The notes beneath the pieces were generated by a model. The model was not told the origin of the DNA and searched no databases. It saw only the letters and a program-made list of their open reading frames with translations. From Aquibacillus koreensis (GTDB lineage Bacteria > Bacillota > Bacilli > Bacillales > Amphibacillaceae): 64,000 bases of DNA. This document shows, piece after piece, positions 17,694 through 26,597 of this stretch. The stretch is from the NCBI RefSeq assembly GCF_025154055.1, contig NZ_JAOALK010000007.1:61325-125324 (forward strand), read 5' to 3'. The position numbers were made by a program, and so were the translations under genes. Each line of letters begins with the position of its first letter. Positions within the stretch are counted from its first letter, which is position 1.

Positions 17694-18068
17694 TTACCGC
17701 CCGATTCTGCGATTTATTTGCCCACTGTATCGATGGAATGCTTTTGATTTATTTATTTGTCTTTTTTCCAAGAGCATTTGATATCGAATCTCTTTTTCTG
17801 TTAATTTTCTTTCCAAAGTTCCTTTTTCCCCTTCATTGTCACAGGCGTCAATTAATTCTCTTAACGATACGATCTCTTTATTAAGCTGTACCTCTTCCGG
17901 AAGAAACCCTGCATTTTTCATAATTCGGTAGCCCATTCTCATGTCATCAGGAACACCTGACAAATCATCTTCCGGTAAAGGTTTACCACTTCCCGGCAAG
18001 TTATCAAATACACCATCTCGAGCAGCTTGTTTTATCCTTTCTTCTGCTAAGGAATCAAATAATCCCAA
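17694..18068 (-). CDS. DUF1992 (DnaJ-C28-like conserved domain) protein
   Basis: A 124-residue protein matching the DUF1992 domain: EERIKQAARDGVFDNLPGSG then GKPLPEDD and MRMGYRIMKNAGFLPEEV. The C-terminus is a charged coiled-coil-like helix. No catalytic function is known for the family. The start is TTG 18068 behind CGGAGG. It lies between the MOSC and plsC genes in the same operon. Confidence 0.85.
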   Translation of the reverse strand: MGLFDSLAEERIKQAARDGVFDNLPGSGKPLPEDDLSGVPDDMRMGYRIMKNAGFLPEEVQLNKEIVSLRELIDACDNEGEKGTLERKLTEKEIRYQMLLEKRQINKSKAFHRYSGQINRRIGR

Positions 18069-18082
18069 GACAATCCTCCGTT

Positions 18083-18730
18083 CTATGTCAATTTTATCAA
18101 TCTTTTTGTTAAAGACGCGCGCAGCGAAGCGGCAAGCGCATCAACCTCAAGTATCTTTCTAATTCGATTTTCATCTTGCCTTTCGTGAAATAGGCTTTGA
18201 TGAATGTAAGCAATACTTACTTTGTTTTCGTCTTTTTTCATCAATGTTAACTGATCATTTGGTGACACATAACCCTCTTTCAAAACTCGGAAATAATAAC
18301 CGGTGAAGCCAGTTTCCGTAACAACTGCGGGAATATCTTTTATTTGATGCACTTCTGCTATTTTGTAACAGGGCTGTCTCGGTTGACTCACTTGAATTTC
18401 GGCCTCTCCAAGTGTAAACACATCCCCAACTGATACATCCTCTTCTAATAGACCATCAATAGTTATATTCTCACCAAAGGATGGCATGTTAAATTCTTGA
18501 CTGTATTGTGTTTGCCAAAAATTGTAATGGTCTTTTGCATACATTAATAAAGCCTTATCTTCTCCACCATGGTTTTTACGGTCAGCCTGTCCATCACCAG
18601 TGAAGCCTAGCTTTGATAACCACACTTTTTCGTGCACAGGTTGTTTAACAAAACCCGTAAACAACTCCTTGTTATTCCACGTGTACGCCCTAGGCTTCCC
18701 CACATTTAAAGAGATCACTTGATAGTTCAC
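18083..18730 (-). CDS. MOSC-domain protein (YiiM-like)
   Basis: A 215-residue MOSC-domain protein. GFTGDGQADRKNHGGEDKAL and SQPRQPCYK, with the conserved Cys near residue 120, are diagnostic. Such domains bind molybdenum cofactor-linked sulfur; YiiM reduces N-hydroxylated compounds. The C-terminal helical part corresponds to the 3-alpha extension of YiiM. The start is GTG 18730 behind GGAGGGG. It heads the operon MOSC-DUF1992-plsC-SRAP. Confidence 0.87.
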   Translation of the reverse strand: MNYQVISLNVGKPRAYTWNNKELFTGFVKQPVHEKVWLSKLGFTGDGQADRKNHGGEDKALLMYAKDHYNFWQTQYSQEFNMPSFGENITIDGLLEEDVSVGDVFTLGEAEIQVSQPRQPCYKIAEVHQIKDIPAVVTETGFTGYYFRVLKEGYVSPNDQLTLMKKDENKVSIAYIHQSLFHERQDENRIRKILEVDALAASLRASLTKRLIKLT

Positions 18731-18871
18731 AATCCATCCCCTCCGAACTTATAAATTCTGCATTACCTTATTATATCGCTTTCATAAAAGAAGCAAAACG
18801 TTATATTTTAAATTGGTAAAAACAGATGTTACAATCACCACGTAAGCAATTTTTGGGAGAGGATGATAGGG

Positions 18872-19003
18872 ATGCATATAGGAAGTAAAGGTTGGTACGT
18901 TGAAGAACTTAAGAATATTGGTGTGCGTCGACATGAAGGACGCAAAATCGAAAAATATAAGAAGCACGTACTTGCAAACCTATTAGAAGAAAAGAAAAAC
19001 TAA
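18872..19003 (+). CDS. YflJ-family small protein (DUF2639), 43 residues
   Basis: A 43-residue protein (MHIGSKGWYVEELKNIGVRR at the start, then a basic helix ending LEEKKN) that matches the DUF2639/YflJ family of Bacillaceae. GGGAGAGGA precedes the ATG and a clear terminator follows, so it is a complete one-gene unit. Function unknown. No membrane span. Confidence 0.8.
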   Translation: MHIGSKGWYVEELKNIGVRRHEGRKIEKYKKHVLANLLEEKKN

Positions 19004-19014
19004 ATAACAATTCG

Positions 19015-19045
19015 AAGCAGGACTATAAAGATCCTGCTTTTTTTA
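19015..19045 (+). terminator. Terminator of the YflJ gene
   Basis: GCAGGA pairs with TCCTGC across a 9-base loop, then seven T residues. Confidence 0.85.
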
Positions 19046-19299
19046 TTCCCTATCTGGGACAAACTTATAATAAAGCACTTCTTTGATAATAATATAAAAT
19101 AGAAAAAAGTGTTGTTCCATAAATTACTAATCTTCCTACCCCCATAAATATCCTGTATAATGAGAAATGCTATGAAAGGAAGTAGCAAGGAATCAAACAA
19201 CGATCTTATTAACTAATGGATATCATAACTCAATAATAATCCCCTTTGATAAGGTTTTTATGTAATGAATAGAAAAATTAACACCATGGAGGAACGATC

Positions 19300-20307
19300 A
19301 TGTTTTCAAATGCAGAAATTGGAATAGATCTAGGAACTGCAAATATCTTAGTTTACACAAAAAATAAAGGCATTGTTTTAAATGAACCTTCTGTTGTAGC
19401 AATTGATGTGCGTACCAATCAAGTCGTAGCAGTAGGAGCAGAAGCAAAAGAAATGGTAGGTAAAACACCAAGAAATATCGTACCTATTCGTCCACTTAAA
19501 GATGGTGTGATTGCTGATTATGATATTACAGCACAAATGTTAAAAGAAATTTTGAAAAAGGTTAGCAAAAAAGTAGGGATATCCATGCGCAAACCTACAG
19601 TTGTTGTTTGTACACCATCTGGAAGTACATCCGTGGAAAGACGTGCGATCCATAATGCCGTCAAAAGTTTTGGTGCAAAAGAAGTGCATCTTATTGAAGA
19701 ACCGATCGCCGCTGCAATCGGGGCTGACTTACCTGTAGAAGAGCCAATCGCTAATGTGATCGTCGATATCGGCGGTGGAACTAGTGAAGTAGCTATTATC
19801 TCCTTCGGCGGTGTTGTTTCTTGTCACTCCGTACGAGTTGGCGGGGACAAAATGGATGAGGAAATTATCCAGTATGTCAAAAAGCATTTCAATATTTTGA
19901 TTGGCGAAAGAACGGCTGAAAATATTAAAATGGAAATTGGATATGCATTAATTGACCACGTGGAAGAACTAATGGACGTGCGTGGTAGAGACTTATTAAC
20001 CGGTTTACCTAAAGTCATAACCATCACTTCTAAGCAGGTACAGCAAGCAATCCGAGAATCATTAGAATCCATTTTAGATACCATTCATATCACATTAGAA
20101 AGCTGCCCACCTGAACTTAGCGGTGACATTGTTGATCACGGCATCACCCTAACTGGTGGCGGAGCGCTAATTAAAGGCATGCAAGAATGGATTTCTAATG
20201 AGATTTATGTCCCTGTGCATCTAGCTCCTAACCCATTAGAATCGGTTGCCATCGGAACAGGAAGATCTTTAAAAATGATTCATAAATTACAAAAAGCGTT
20301 GAAGTAA
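19300..20307 (+). CDS. mreBH: MreB-family actin-like protein, MreBH type
   Basis: A 335-residue bacterial actin. Phosphate-1 loop [13 protein letters not shown], the [13 protein letters not shown] phosphate-2 loop near residue 155 and [11 protein letters not shown] near 285 form the ATP site. It polymerises under the membrane and guides cell-wall synthesis. It is called MreBH rather than MreB or Mbl because of its length (335), its monocistronic setting away from mreCD, and general likeness; Mbl cannot be fully excluded. GGAGG precedes the ATG. Upstream, ACCCCC (19138-19143) followed by TATAAT (19156-19161) might reflect overlapping SigI and SigA promoters, which is speculative. Confidence 0.85.
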   Translation: MFSNAEIGIDLGTANILVYTKNKGIVLNEPSVVAIDVRTNQVVAVGAEAKEMVGKTPRNIVPIRPLKDGVIADYDITAQMLKEILKKVSKKVGISMRKPTVVVCTPSGSTSVERRAIHNAVKSFGAKEVHLIEEPIAAAIGADLPVEEPIANVIVDIGGGTSEVAIISFGGVVSCHSVRVGGDKMDEEIIQYVKKHFNILIGERTAENIKMEIGYALIDHVEELMDVRGRDLLTGLPKVITITSKQVQQAIRESLESILDTIHITLESCPPELSGDIVDHGITLTGGGALIKGMQEWISNEIYVPVHLAPNPLESVAIGTGRSLKMIHKLQKALK

Positions 20308-20315
20308 GTGCAGAA

Positions 20316-20348
20316 AAGACTTGGAGAGAGTGATCCAGGTCTTTTTTG
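20316..20348 (+). terminator. Terminator of mreBH
   Basis: AAGACTTGG pairs with CCAGGTCTT across a 10-base loop, then a T-run. Confidence 0.85.
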
Positions 20349-20378
20349 TTTCACTTTTGGGTGTGTTCAGTACCAGAA

Positions 20379-20613
20379 ACTGAATTATGTGGGATTGTTA
20401 CTGAATTAACGGGAAAACTTACTGAATTATAGGTTAAACTCACTGAATTAACGGGGAGACTTACTGAATTATTGGATAAACTCACTGAATTATCACCTGA
20501 AAGCTAAAATGTTGAATGCATGCGCTAAATTGTTCTGTGTTTCCGCTAAATTAAGGAGTGTTCGCGCTAAATTAACGGCTGTATGCGCTAAATTATTGAT
20601 AAACTCGCTAAAT
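20379..20613. repeat. 21-bp period tandem repeat array
   Basis: ACTGAATTA begins at 20379, 20400, 20421, 20442, 20463 and 20484, exactly 21 bp apart. The related GCTAAATT begins at 20503, 20524, 20545, 20566, 20587 and 20607, again 21 bp apart except the last (20). The two cores differ mainly by G/A changes (aCTGAATTA versus gCTAAATTA), so this is one array of 12 units with two subfamilies. Confidence 0.9.
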
Positions 20614-20719
20614 CAGCCCCACAAACTAGCCAGAACGCGTCCCTCTCCACAAAATAAAATGTGGACATTCACACATCTCTAGAATGGGCATATAGTGGCT
20701 TCAAGGGAGAGTGAATGTT

Positions 20720-21076
20720 ATGTACACAAACATTTATTTTTACTTCATTCATAATGAAAATGTTACATCTTTTATTGATATAAAATCACGCATGGCTGAT
20801 ATCATGCTTGGATATGGAGCATTAGAAGATGAGATCTATCACACATCAAATAAGGTTGTGCATAAAAAGAGTAGACAGCTTTTAACATTGTTACGCCCGA
20901 AACCAAAAGAGGAAGTGATGCTTGGGCAAACGATGTTTCGTAATAAGTCCCACTTTGAAGAAGTAATGCTTAAAGTGAATGCAGATAAAGAATTTGCAGA
21001 ATTAAACGAGCAGTTTTCTAAAATAATTAATCGAAAAAAAATAATTGTGGGTGCTTTTTCATCAGATGGTTCTTGA
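20720..21076 (+). CDS. Hypothetical protein, 118 residues
   Basis: Not recognised with certainty. The 118-residue product has an N-terminal beta-rich part (MYTNIYFYFIHNENVTSFID), a central MLGYGALEDEIYH, and a C-terminal amphipathic half with EEVMLGQTMFRNKSHFEEVM, loosely like a small alpha-beta barrel of the DUF1428 kind. The start at 20720 lies 9 bases after GGGAGAG. The terminator overlaps its stop codon, so it is a single transcription unit. Confidence 0.55.
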   Translation: MYTNIYFYFIHNENVTSFIDIKSRMADIMLGYGALEDEIYHTSNKVVHKKSRQLLTLLRPKPKEEVMLGQTMFRNKSHFEEVMLKVNADKEFAELNEQFSKIINRKKIIVGAFSSDGS

Positions 21077-21097
21077 ACGACTTTTGTCGTTTTTTTG
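21076..21097 (+). terminator. Short terminator at the end of the 118-residue gene
   Basis: ACGAC-TTTT-GTCGT followed by seven T residues. Confidence 0.75.
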
Positions 21098-21199
21098 TTT
21101 TTCGGTTTAAAACACTTCAAAAAAGTGAATAAGAATGGATACTCAGAAAATGGACAACTTATTGTTAGTAGCTATCAATTTTTTTGTGAGGTTGAACAT

Positions 21200-22669
21200 A
21201 TGCAGACATCTGAACTATTCTCTTACTTTACTATTAAAACAGTTATTGGGGAGCTCCCCCTAGAAATAGACCATATACACGTTGATTCCAGAGAGGTACA
21301 AGAAAACAGTATCTTTATTTGCACGAAAGGCTTTACGGTTGATAGCCATGAATTTTATCACGAAGCAATTGATCGAGGGGCAACCGTTATCGTCTCAGAA
21401 AAAGCACTTGATGTGGATGAGAGTAAGGCTGCTGTCGTGATTGTAAAAGATACGTATAAGGCATTGGCACACATCGCAAATAAATTTTATGATTATCCAT
21501 CGTCAAAACTTAATATTTTCGGGGTCACAGGCACCAACGGCAAGACGACGGTGACAACGCTTATTTATCGCCTCCTACAACATGTTAACCAAAAAGCCGC
21601 ATTAACGGGAACGATCGGTTTTGAGATGAATGGGACGAGAATGAAGAGTGAAAACACTACATGTGACCTCCTCACTAACCAAAAGCTCTTACAAGAGACC
21701 GTTGATCGTGATATTAGCAATATGGTGATGGAAGTTTCTTCACACGGCCTTTGTCAAGGTCGTCTTTGGGGCATTGATTTTGACGTCGTAACATTCACTA
21801 ACCTTAGCCAAGATCACCTCGATTACCACGACTCGATGGAACAGTATGGATATATTAAGGGACTTCTTTTCGCACAATTGGGACAAGACTTAAAAAGAGA
21901 AAAGTATATCGTGCTAAATGAAGACGATCCCTGGTTTAAAACATATAGTTTTTGGTCCCCATTTGAGGTGATTTCCTACGGCTTACAGACGGATGCTGAC
22001 TTTACCGCAAGTAATATCCAATATAAGAGTGATCACACAACCTTCACGTTACACTCTCCTGAAGGTGAATATGACTTAAAAGCACCACTGCTTGGTGAAT
22101 TTAATGTGTATAACATTCTTGCTGCTATGGCTTCTTTATTCGCAAAAGGAATTCATGTTTCGGAAATGGTCGAAGCTTTTATAGACATGGAACCAATTAA
22201 CGGACGAATGGAGAAGTTGAAACTAGACGTACCTGTAGATCTATATGTGGATTATGCACATACTTCAGACGCCATCGAAAAATCAATCCAAGCCATCTTA
22301 CCATTCAAGCAAAAAAGACTTATTTTCCTTGTTGGAACGGGCGGAGATCGGGATCCTCATAAGCGACCTGACATGGGGAAGAAGGCTTCGGCAGCAGATT
22401 ATGTCATCCTAACAATTAACGACCCACGAACGGAAGATCCAAATAAAATAGTAGCAGATATGGAAAAAGGAATGCTACACGAAAACTATGTAACAATTAC
22501 AGAACGGAAAGCTGCGATCGCCCATGCGATTGAAATTAGTGAACCTGGTGATATTGTTGTTTTCGCAGGAAAAGGACAAGAGGATTACCAAGTTGTTGGA
22601 ACTAAAAAAGTTCCACATAGTGATTTTGACCTCGCACGTGAATTTGCTGAAAAGAAATACAAAAAGTAA
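21200..22669 (+). CDS. murE: UDP-MurNAc-tripeptide ligase (MurE family)
   Basis: A 489-residue Mur ligase. Residues 1-90 form the UDP-binding domain, VTGTNGKTTVTTLIY is the ATP P-loop near residue 110, EVSSHGL and the carbamylated-Lys region follow, and TINDPRTEDPNKI near 410 aligns with the DNPR amino-acid selection motif of DAP-adding enzymes. The key Arg is kept but the order is NDPR, not DNPR. It adds meso-diaminopimelate to UDP-MurNAc-Ala-Glu. It lies alone, away from any dcw cluster, so it is probably a second MurE. The start at 21200 follows GTGAGG. Confidence 0.85.
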   Translation: MQTSELFSYFTIKTVIGELPLEIDHIHVDSREVQENSIFICTKGFTVDSHEFYHEAIDRGATVIVSEKALDVDESKAAVVIVKDTYKALAHIANKFYDYPSSKLNIFGVTGTNGKTTVTTLIYRLLQHVNQKAALTGTIGFEMNGTRMKSENTTCDLLTNQKLLQETVDRDISNMVMEVSSHGLCQGRLWGIDFDVVTFTNLSQDHLDYHDSMEQYGYIKGLLFAQLGQDLKREKYIVLNEDDPWFKTYSFWSPFEVISYGLQTDADFTASNIQYKSDHTTFTLHSPEGEYDLKAPLLGEFNVYNILAAMASLFAKGIHVSEMVEAFIDMEPINGRMEKLKLDVPVDLYVDYAHTSDAIEKSIQAILPFKQKRLIFLVGTGGDRDPHKRPDMGKKASAADYVILTINDPRTEDPNKIVADMEKGMLHENYVTITERKAAIAHAIEISEPGDIVVFAGKGQEDYQVVGTKKVPHSDFDLAREFAEKKYKK

Positions 22670-22723
22670 ACAAGCCTGAGAAGGGGAACTGGCAAATATC
22701 GCAGTCCCTTCTTAGGCTTGTTT
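22669..22723 (+). terminator. Terminator of the MurE gene
   Basis: AACAAGCCTGAGAAGGG pairs with CCCTTCTTAGGCTTGTTT with one mismatch; the loop is about 20 bases. Confidence 0.8.
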
Positions 22724-22778
22724 GAATCAATCAAACGTTTGATTATGATTTTCTCACACGAAGTACTCCATTGCAACT

Positions 22779-23000
22779 CTAGGCTTGCCTTTTAGCTAAC
22801 AAAGCCACAAGGGTACTCGCCTCTTCGTTTGATAAGGTAATGCCCTTTCCCATCTTTTCATGTTCTGGCGCCCAATCGCGGATATCATATTTTGGTTCTC
22901 GACCATTCCAACTAACTAAATTCAATTCCTTATTCCAACCTTTTGCCGACTCCGATAACACACCAATATGTTCCACTATTTCATACTTTAGTTCTGCCAT
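22779..23000 (-). CDS. YdbC-type PC4-like protein
   Basis: A 73-residue protein of the YdbC family, a bacterial relative of the transcriptional coactivator PC4. Markers are KYEIVEHIGVLSESAKGWNK, LNLVSWNGREPKYDIRDW and GITLSNEEA. The fold binds single-stranded DNA as a dimer. TAAGGGAGC precedes the ATG. Confidence 0.85.
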   Translation of the reverse strand: MAELKYEIVEHIGVLSESAKGWNKELNLVSWNGREPKYDIRDWAPEHEKMGKGITLSNEEASTLVALLAKRQA

Positions 23001-23063
23001 GATTCACAGCTCCCTTATCGTATTTTCTATACCATTTTTACATATTCATACCACACTACACCA

Positions 23064-23771
23064 CTATCTATTTACCAAATCCACAAAAAATGTATTCGGT
23101 CCCGTTGGGGTTTCACTTCCTCCTACCGGTTCGAGGCTTGCTTTTATTGTACTCCATTGATCGATCTGTGAATCTGTCCACAACAACTTCGTAAACCCAT
23201 CTTTAACTGTTAATACATTACCATGTACATCCTCGTTTTGATAGACAATCCAAAGTTGATGGTCATAGGAACCTGTATCCGTAAGTCCATTTACTTCAAG
23301 CACCATTTTATTATTCGTTTCATTAATCCAAACGTTCCCAGTCAGATTCTGTTCATTTGATACAGGGGTAATCTCAAGCCTATCCGTATCGGGTTGGTTC
23401 TGAATAGCATGGATTAATTGATCTTCCGATTGGTTTTGCGTGTGTATCGTTTGCTTTGGCATCGTAATCAATCCAACTAACAACAATATAGCCGCAGCTA
23501 CACTACTAGCGATTACCAATGCCTTTCTTGGATCGCGACGTTTTTTAGTAAACCTTTCCTTTTCTATTTCCACATCCAACCTCTGCTTCACCATGGTTGA
23601 AGGGCTTAACGCTTCCTGCACTTGAAGCATTTCATTCCAGCTCAAACATACTTGCCTACAATCTTCACAGCTATTTAGGTGTGCTTGATAAGTCCCTTTC
23701 TCTTCTTCATTTACATTCCCTAGAAGATAATCAATAATCTGCTCTTCTGTTATATGCCCCTTTACCCGCAT
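23064..23771 (-). CDS. Anti-sigma factor with zinc finger and RskA domain
   Basis: A 235-residue membrane anti-sigma factor. The N-terminus has the H-x3-C-x2-C zinc motif (AHLNSCEDC), a membrane span near residues 84-106 (ALVIASSVAAAILLLVGLI), and a C-terminal extracytoplasmic RskA domain. It would hold the adjacent ECF sigma factor at the membrane until the outer domain is triggered. Its ATG overlaps the stop codon of the sigma gene (TAATG), giving translational coupling. Confidence 0.88.
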   Translation of the reverse strand: MRVKGHITEEQIIDYLLGNVNEEEKGTYQAHLNSCEDCRQVCLSWNEMLQVQEALSPSTMVKQRLDVEIEKERFTKKRRDPRKALVIASSVAAAILLLVGLITMPKQTIHTQNQSEDQLIHAIQNQPDTDRLEITPVSNEQNLTGNVWINETNNKMVLEVNGLTDTGSYDHQLWIVYQNEDVHGNVLTVKDGFTKLLWTDSQIDQWSTIKASLEPVGGSETPTGPNTFFVDLVNR

Positions 23772-24343
23772 TACTTTTCACCCCCACTAGAATTCATCCA
23801 ATGCACTAATGATTGATGCTTCCTGAGATTGTTTATGCCATATCTTATGATTGATTTCACCGACCCTAATGGGATATGCAATAAATCTGCCAATTCCATG
23901 TGCGTTCGGCCATTAAAGTAAGCCTCATAAATAACTTCCCGTTGCTTTTCCGGAATGTGTTGCAAGGCATCTAATAAAATATCCCGTTCTATTTGACTTA
24001 AAACATAACTATCCACTGCTGTTACCTCTTGATTTAATATCGCCTCTAGTTTATTGACTAATACTGGTTTCTTTTTCCGAAGTCGATCCAAACACCTGCT
24101 TTTTGTTTTTATAGCTAACCACGCCTTAACACTACCTTTACTAGGACTGTATTCGTTTGATTTTTGAAATACCTCAAGAAAAATATCATGACATACATCT
24201 TCCGCTTCTACTCGATCTCCTAAAATCTTATACGCAATCTGCAATACAAATCGATGATGCGTTTCATAAAAGAGATCAAATGCTTGCTTCGAACCGTCCG
24301 CAATTTGCAGCATCATACGCCGACTTTCACACGTATCATTCAT
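23771..24343 (-). CDS. ECF-type RNA polymerase sigma factor
   Basis: A 190-residue sigma-70 family factor with region 2 (FDLFYETHHRFVLQIAYKIL, GDRVEAEDVCHDIFLEVF) and region 4 (LQHIPEKQREVIYEAYFNG, then LLHIPLGSVKSIIRYGI), and no regions 1 or 3, hence ECF class. The RskA partner places it in the SigK/ECF19-like type. The start at 24343 follows GGAGGGG. It is transcribed divergently from a NEW3-ABC operon, its likely but unproven target. Confidence 0.88.
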   Translation of the reverse strand: MNDTCESRRMMLQIADGSKQAFDLFYETHHRFVLQIAYKILGDRVEAEDVCHDIFLEVFQKSNEYSPSKGSVKAWLAIKTKSRCLDRLRKKKPVLVNKLEAILNQEVTAVDSYVLSQIERDILLDALQHIPEKQREVIYEAYFNGRTHMELADLLHIPLGSVKSIIRYGINNLRKHQSLVHWMNSSGGEK

Positions 24344-24480
24344 TTTTAACCCCTCCTCTATAAACAACCTTTTTTACTTAAAATTTTATAAATTTTTTTA
24401 AAAATTGCAAATCCAAAATTAAATTTTTTTCGTAATAATTTATAGAATTTATCATTTCAAACTTATTGGAGGTATAAACC

Positions 24481-25638
24481 ATGGGAAAAAAATTAATCAT
24501 TACTTTTATCGCATTACTAACTTTAAGTCTAGGTATAGGTGGGAATGCAATCCATGCAGATGAATCCCTTACTTTATTCACTCCTTATACCGGAATTTCT
24601 GTTACACCAGGGGAAACGATTAACTATCCAGTTGAGGTGATGAACACGAGTTCAAGCGTACAAAACCTTACCTTCGCATTAGAGGACTTGCCTGAGGGGT
24701 GGACACAATCGATTACTGCAAGCGGAAATGATATTCGTCAATTATCAGTTAAACCAAACGATCAGCAACAAATAAATGTCGAAATAACCATTCCGTTACT
24801 TGTAGAAAAAGCGGATTACAGCTATCAGTTAGTTGCAAATGGAAATGGAAGTGCGAATGCTACCTTACCTTTTTTAACAACCGTTTCTGAACAAGGAACT
24901 TTTAAAACCGAATTAACATCCGATCAACCAAACATGGAAGGTCATGTTGATGCATCTTTTTCTTATCAAGCATCGTTAAAAAATAGAACGGCCGACACGC
25001 AAAACTATGCGCTGAGCAGTGGCGTGCCAAATGGGTGGAGGGTTCAGTTTCGAGCAGATAACAACAATGTGAATTCTGTTCAATTAGAGCCAAATGAAAC
25101 GAAAGACATTACCATCAACGTGACTCCTCCAGAAAATGCCGTTGCGGACACGTACACTATTCCAATCAAAGCATCGACAAGCAGTACATCTGCAGAGATT
25201 GCTTTAGAGACAGTTATTACTGGGTCCTACGACATTCAAATATCTTCACCGTCAGGAAAGTTAAGTACCGATATTAATGCAGGCGGAAAAAGAACCGTGG
25301 ACCTTGTTGTAGAGAACATTGGTACGTCAACATTAACAGATGTGGAGATCACCTCATCAGCTCCACCTAATTGGGACGTTGCATTTGACCAAAGTAACCT
25401 CACAGAAATCGAAGCTGGAAAGTCTAAAACGGTAAAGGCAACAATTACAGCACCTGATGATGCAATTGCTGGTGACTACGTGACTTCATTCACCGCTGAG
25501 ACTCCAGAAGCCTCGTCTGATGCCGCGTTTCGCGTATCGGTTGAGACGTCAACACTTTGGGGATTTATTGGGGTCTTCATTATCGCGGTAGTCATTTTCG
25601 GTCTATACTTTTTATTTAAAAAATATGGGAGGAGATAA
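24481..25638 (+). CDS. NEW3-domain exported membrane-anchored protein
   Basis: A 385-residue protein with a cleavable signal (LIITFIALLTLSLGIGGNAIHA), three beta-sandwich repeats of the NEW3/NPCBM-associated type (about residues 35-140, 145-250, 255-355; each with a GW or NW near the strand turn such as PEGW, PNGW, PPNW), and a C-terminal membrane anchor followed by KKYGRR. The bulk faces outside the cell. It heads an operon with an ABC ATPase and permease and likely acts as their extracellular partner. TGGAGG precedes the ATG. Confidence 0.82.
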   Translation: MGKKLIITFIALLTLSLGIGGNAIHADESLTLFTPYTGISVTPGETINYPVEVMNTSSSVQNLTFALEDLPEGWTQSITASGNDIRQLSVKPNDQQQINVEITIPLLVEKADYSYQLVANGNGSANATLPFLTTVSEQGTFKTELTSDQPNMEGHVDASFSYQASLKNRTADTQNYALSSGVPNGWRVQFRADNNNVNSVQLEPNETKDITINVTPPENAVADTYTIPIKASTSSTSAEIALETVITGSYDIQISSPSGKLSTDINAGGKRTVDLVVENIGTSTLTDVEITSSAPPNWDVAFDQSNLTEIEAGKSKTVKATITAPDDAIAGDYVTSFTAETPEASSDAAFRVSVETSTLWGFIGVFIIAVVIFGLYFLFKKYGRR

Positions 25639-25640
25639 AC

Positions 25641-26597
25641 GTGGCCACATCGATCATAGAGCTAAAAGAAATTACCAAACAATATGATGATCAACTCGCT
25701 GTCGACCACTTATCTCTTTCCATTAAAAAGGGTGAGATATTCGGTTTATTAGGACCTAATGGCGCCGGTAAATCAACTACGATTCTTATGATGCTCGGTT
25801 TGAGTGAACCAACATCCGGGACTGTTCATGTATGTGGACTTAACCCTACACGGCACCCACTTGGAGTGAAACAAAAAGTGGGTTATTTACCTGACGACGT
25901 TGGTTTTTATCAACACATGACAGGGCTAGAGAATTTAATGTACACTGCTGCCCTTAATGGAATGTCAAGAGAGGCTGCATACAAAAGAGCCATGCACGTC
26001 TTAGATCAAGTAGGTCTAGTCGATGCCGCCACTAAAAAAAACGGAAAATATTCACGTGGAATGAGACAAAGATTGGGCTTAGCCGATGTTTTAATGAAAA
26101 AGCCTGACGTTATTATTCTAGACGAGCCAACATTAGGTATTGACCCGGAAGGTATTCGCGAGTTACTACAATTGATCAGACACCTAAATGAACAGGACGG
26201 GATCACCGTATTATTATCATCCCACCAATTACATCAAGTACAACAAATTTGTGACCGTGTGGGTATTTTTGTAAAAGGAAAATTACTTGCTGAAGGAAAT
26301 ATCGAAAGTCTTGCAAAGCAACTTTTTTTTGAGGATACATTTGTTGTGAATGTATTTGCTGATCCGATTGATGACTCCCTGATTCAATCCATTCACGATA
26401 TTCATGGGGTGAACCGCGTTGAAATGAACCACTCAACGATGGATGTTTATTGCCAGGAAGATGTTACACCAGATATTGCTCGAACTATTATCCAACATGA
26501 TCGAGCTTTATATCATATCAATAAAAAAAATTACGGCTTAGACGAAATCTATCATCGTTATTTTGAAGGGCGTGAGCTTAATGAAGCTACTAAATAA
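25641..26597 (+). CDS. ABC transporter ATP-binding protein
   Basis: A 318-residue ATPase with Walker A GPNGAGKST near residue 42, signature YSRGMRQRLGLA near 140, Walker B VIILDEPTLGID near 160 and the H-loop SSHQLHQ. The C-terminal 90 residues form the extension seen in drug- and lipid-exporter type (CcmA/NatA-like) ATPases. It starts with GTG 25641, two bases after the previous stop, behind GGGAGGAG. Confidence 0.93.
   Translation: MATSIIELKEITKQYDDQLAVDHLSLSIKKGEIFGLLGPNGAGKSTTILMMLGLSEPTSGTVHVCGLNPTRHPLGVKQKVGYLPDDVGFYQHMTGLENLMYTAALNGMSREAAYKRAMHVLDQVGLVDAATKKNGKYSRGMRQRLGLADVLMKKPDVIILDEPTLGIDPEGIRELLQLIRHLNEQDGITVLLSSHQLHQVQQICDRVGIFVKGKLLAEGNIESLAKQLFFEDTFVVNVFADPIDDSLIQSIHDIHGVNRVEMNHSTMDVYCQEDVTPDIARTIIQHDRALYHINKKNYGLDEIYHRYFEGRELNEATK

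Noticed and set aside
24368..24480. ECF-type promoter for the NEW3 operon
   Set aside because: The AT-rich interval has CGTA and TGCAAA strings, but their spacing (19 bases) and the -35 sequence do not fit a known ECF consensus well enough to call.
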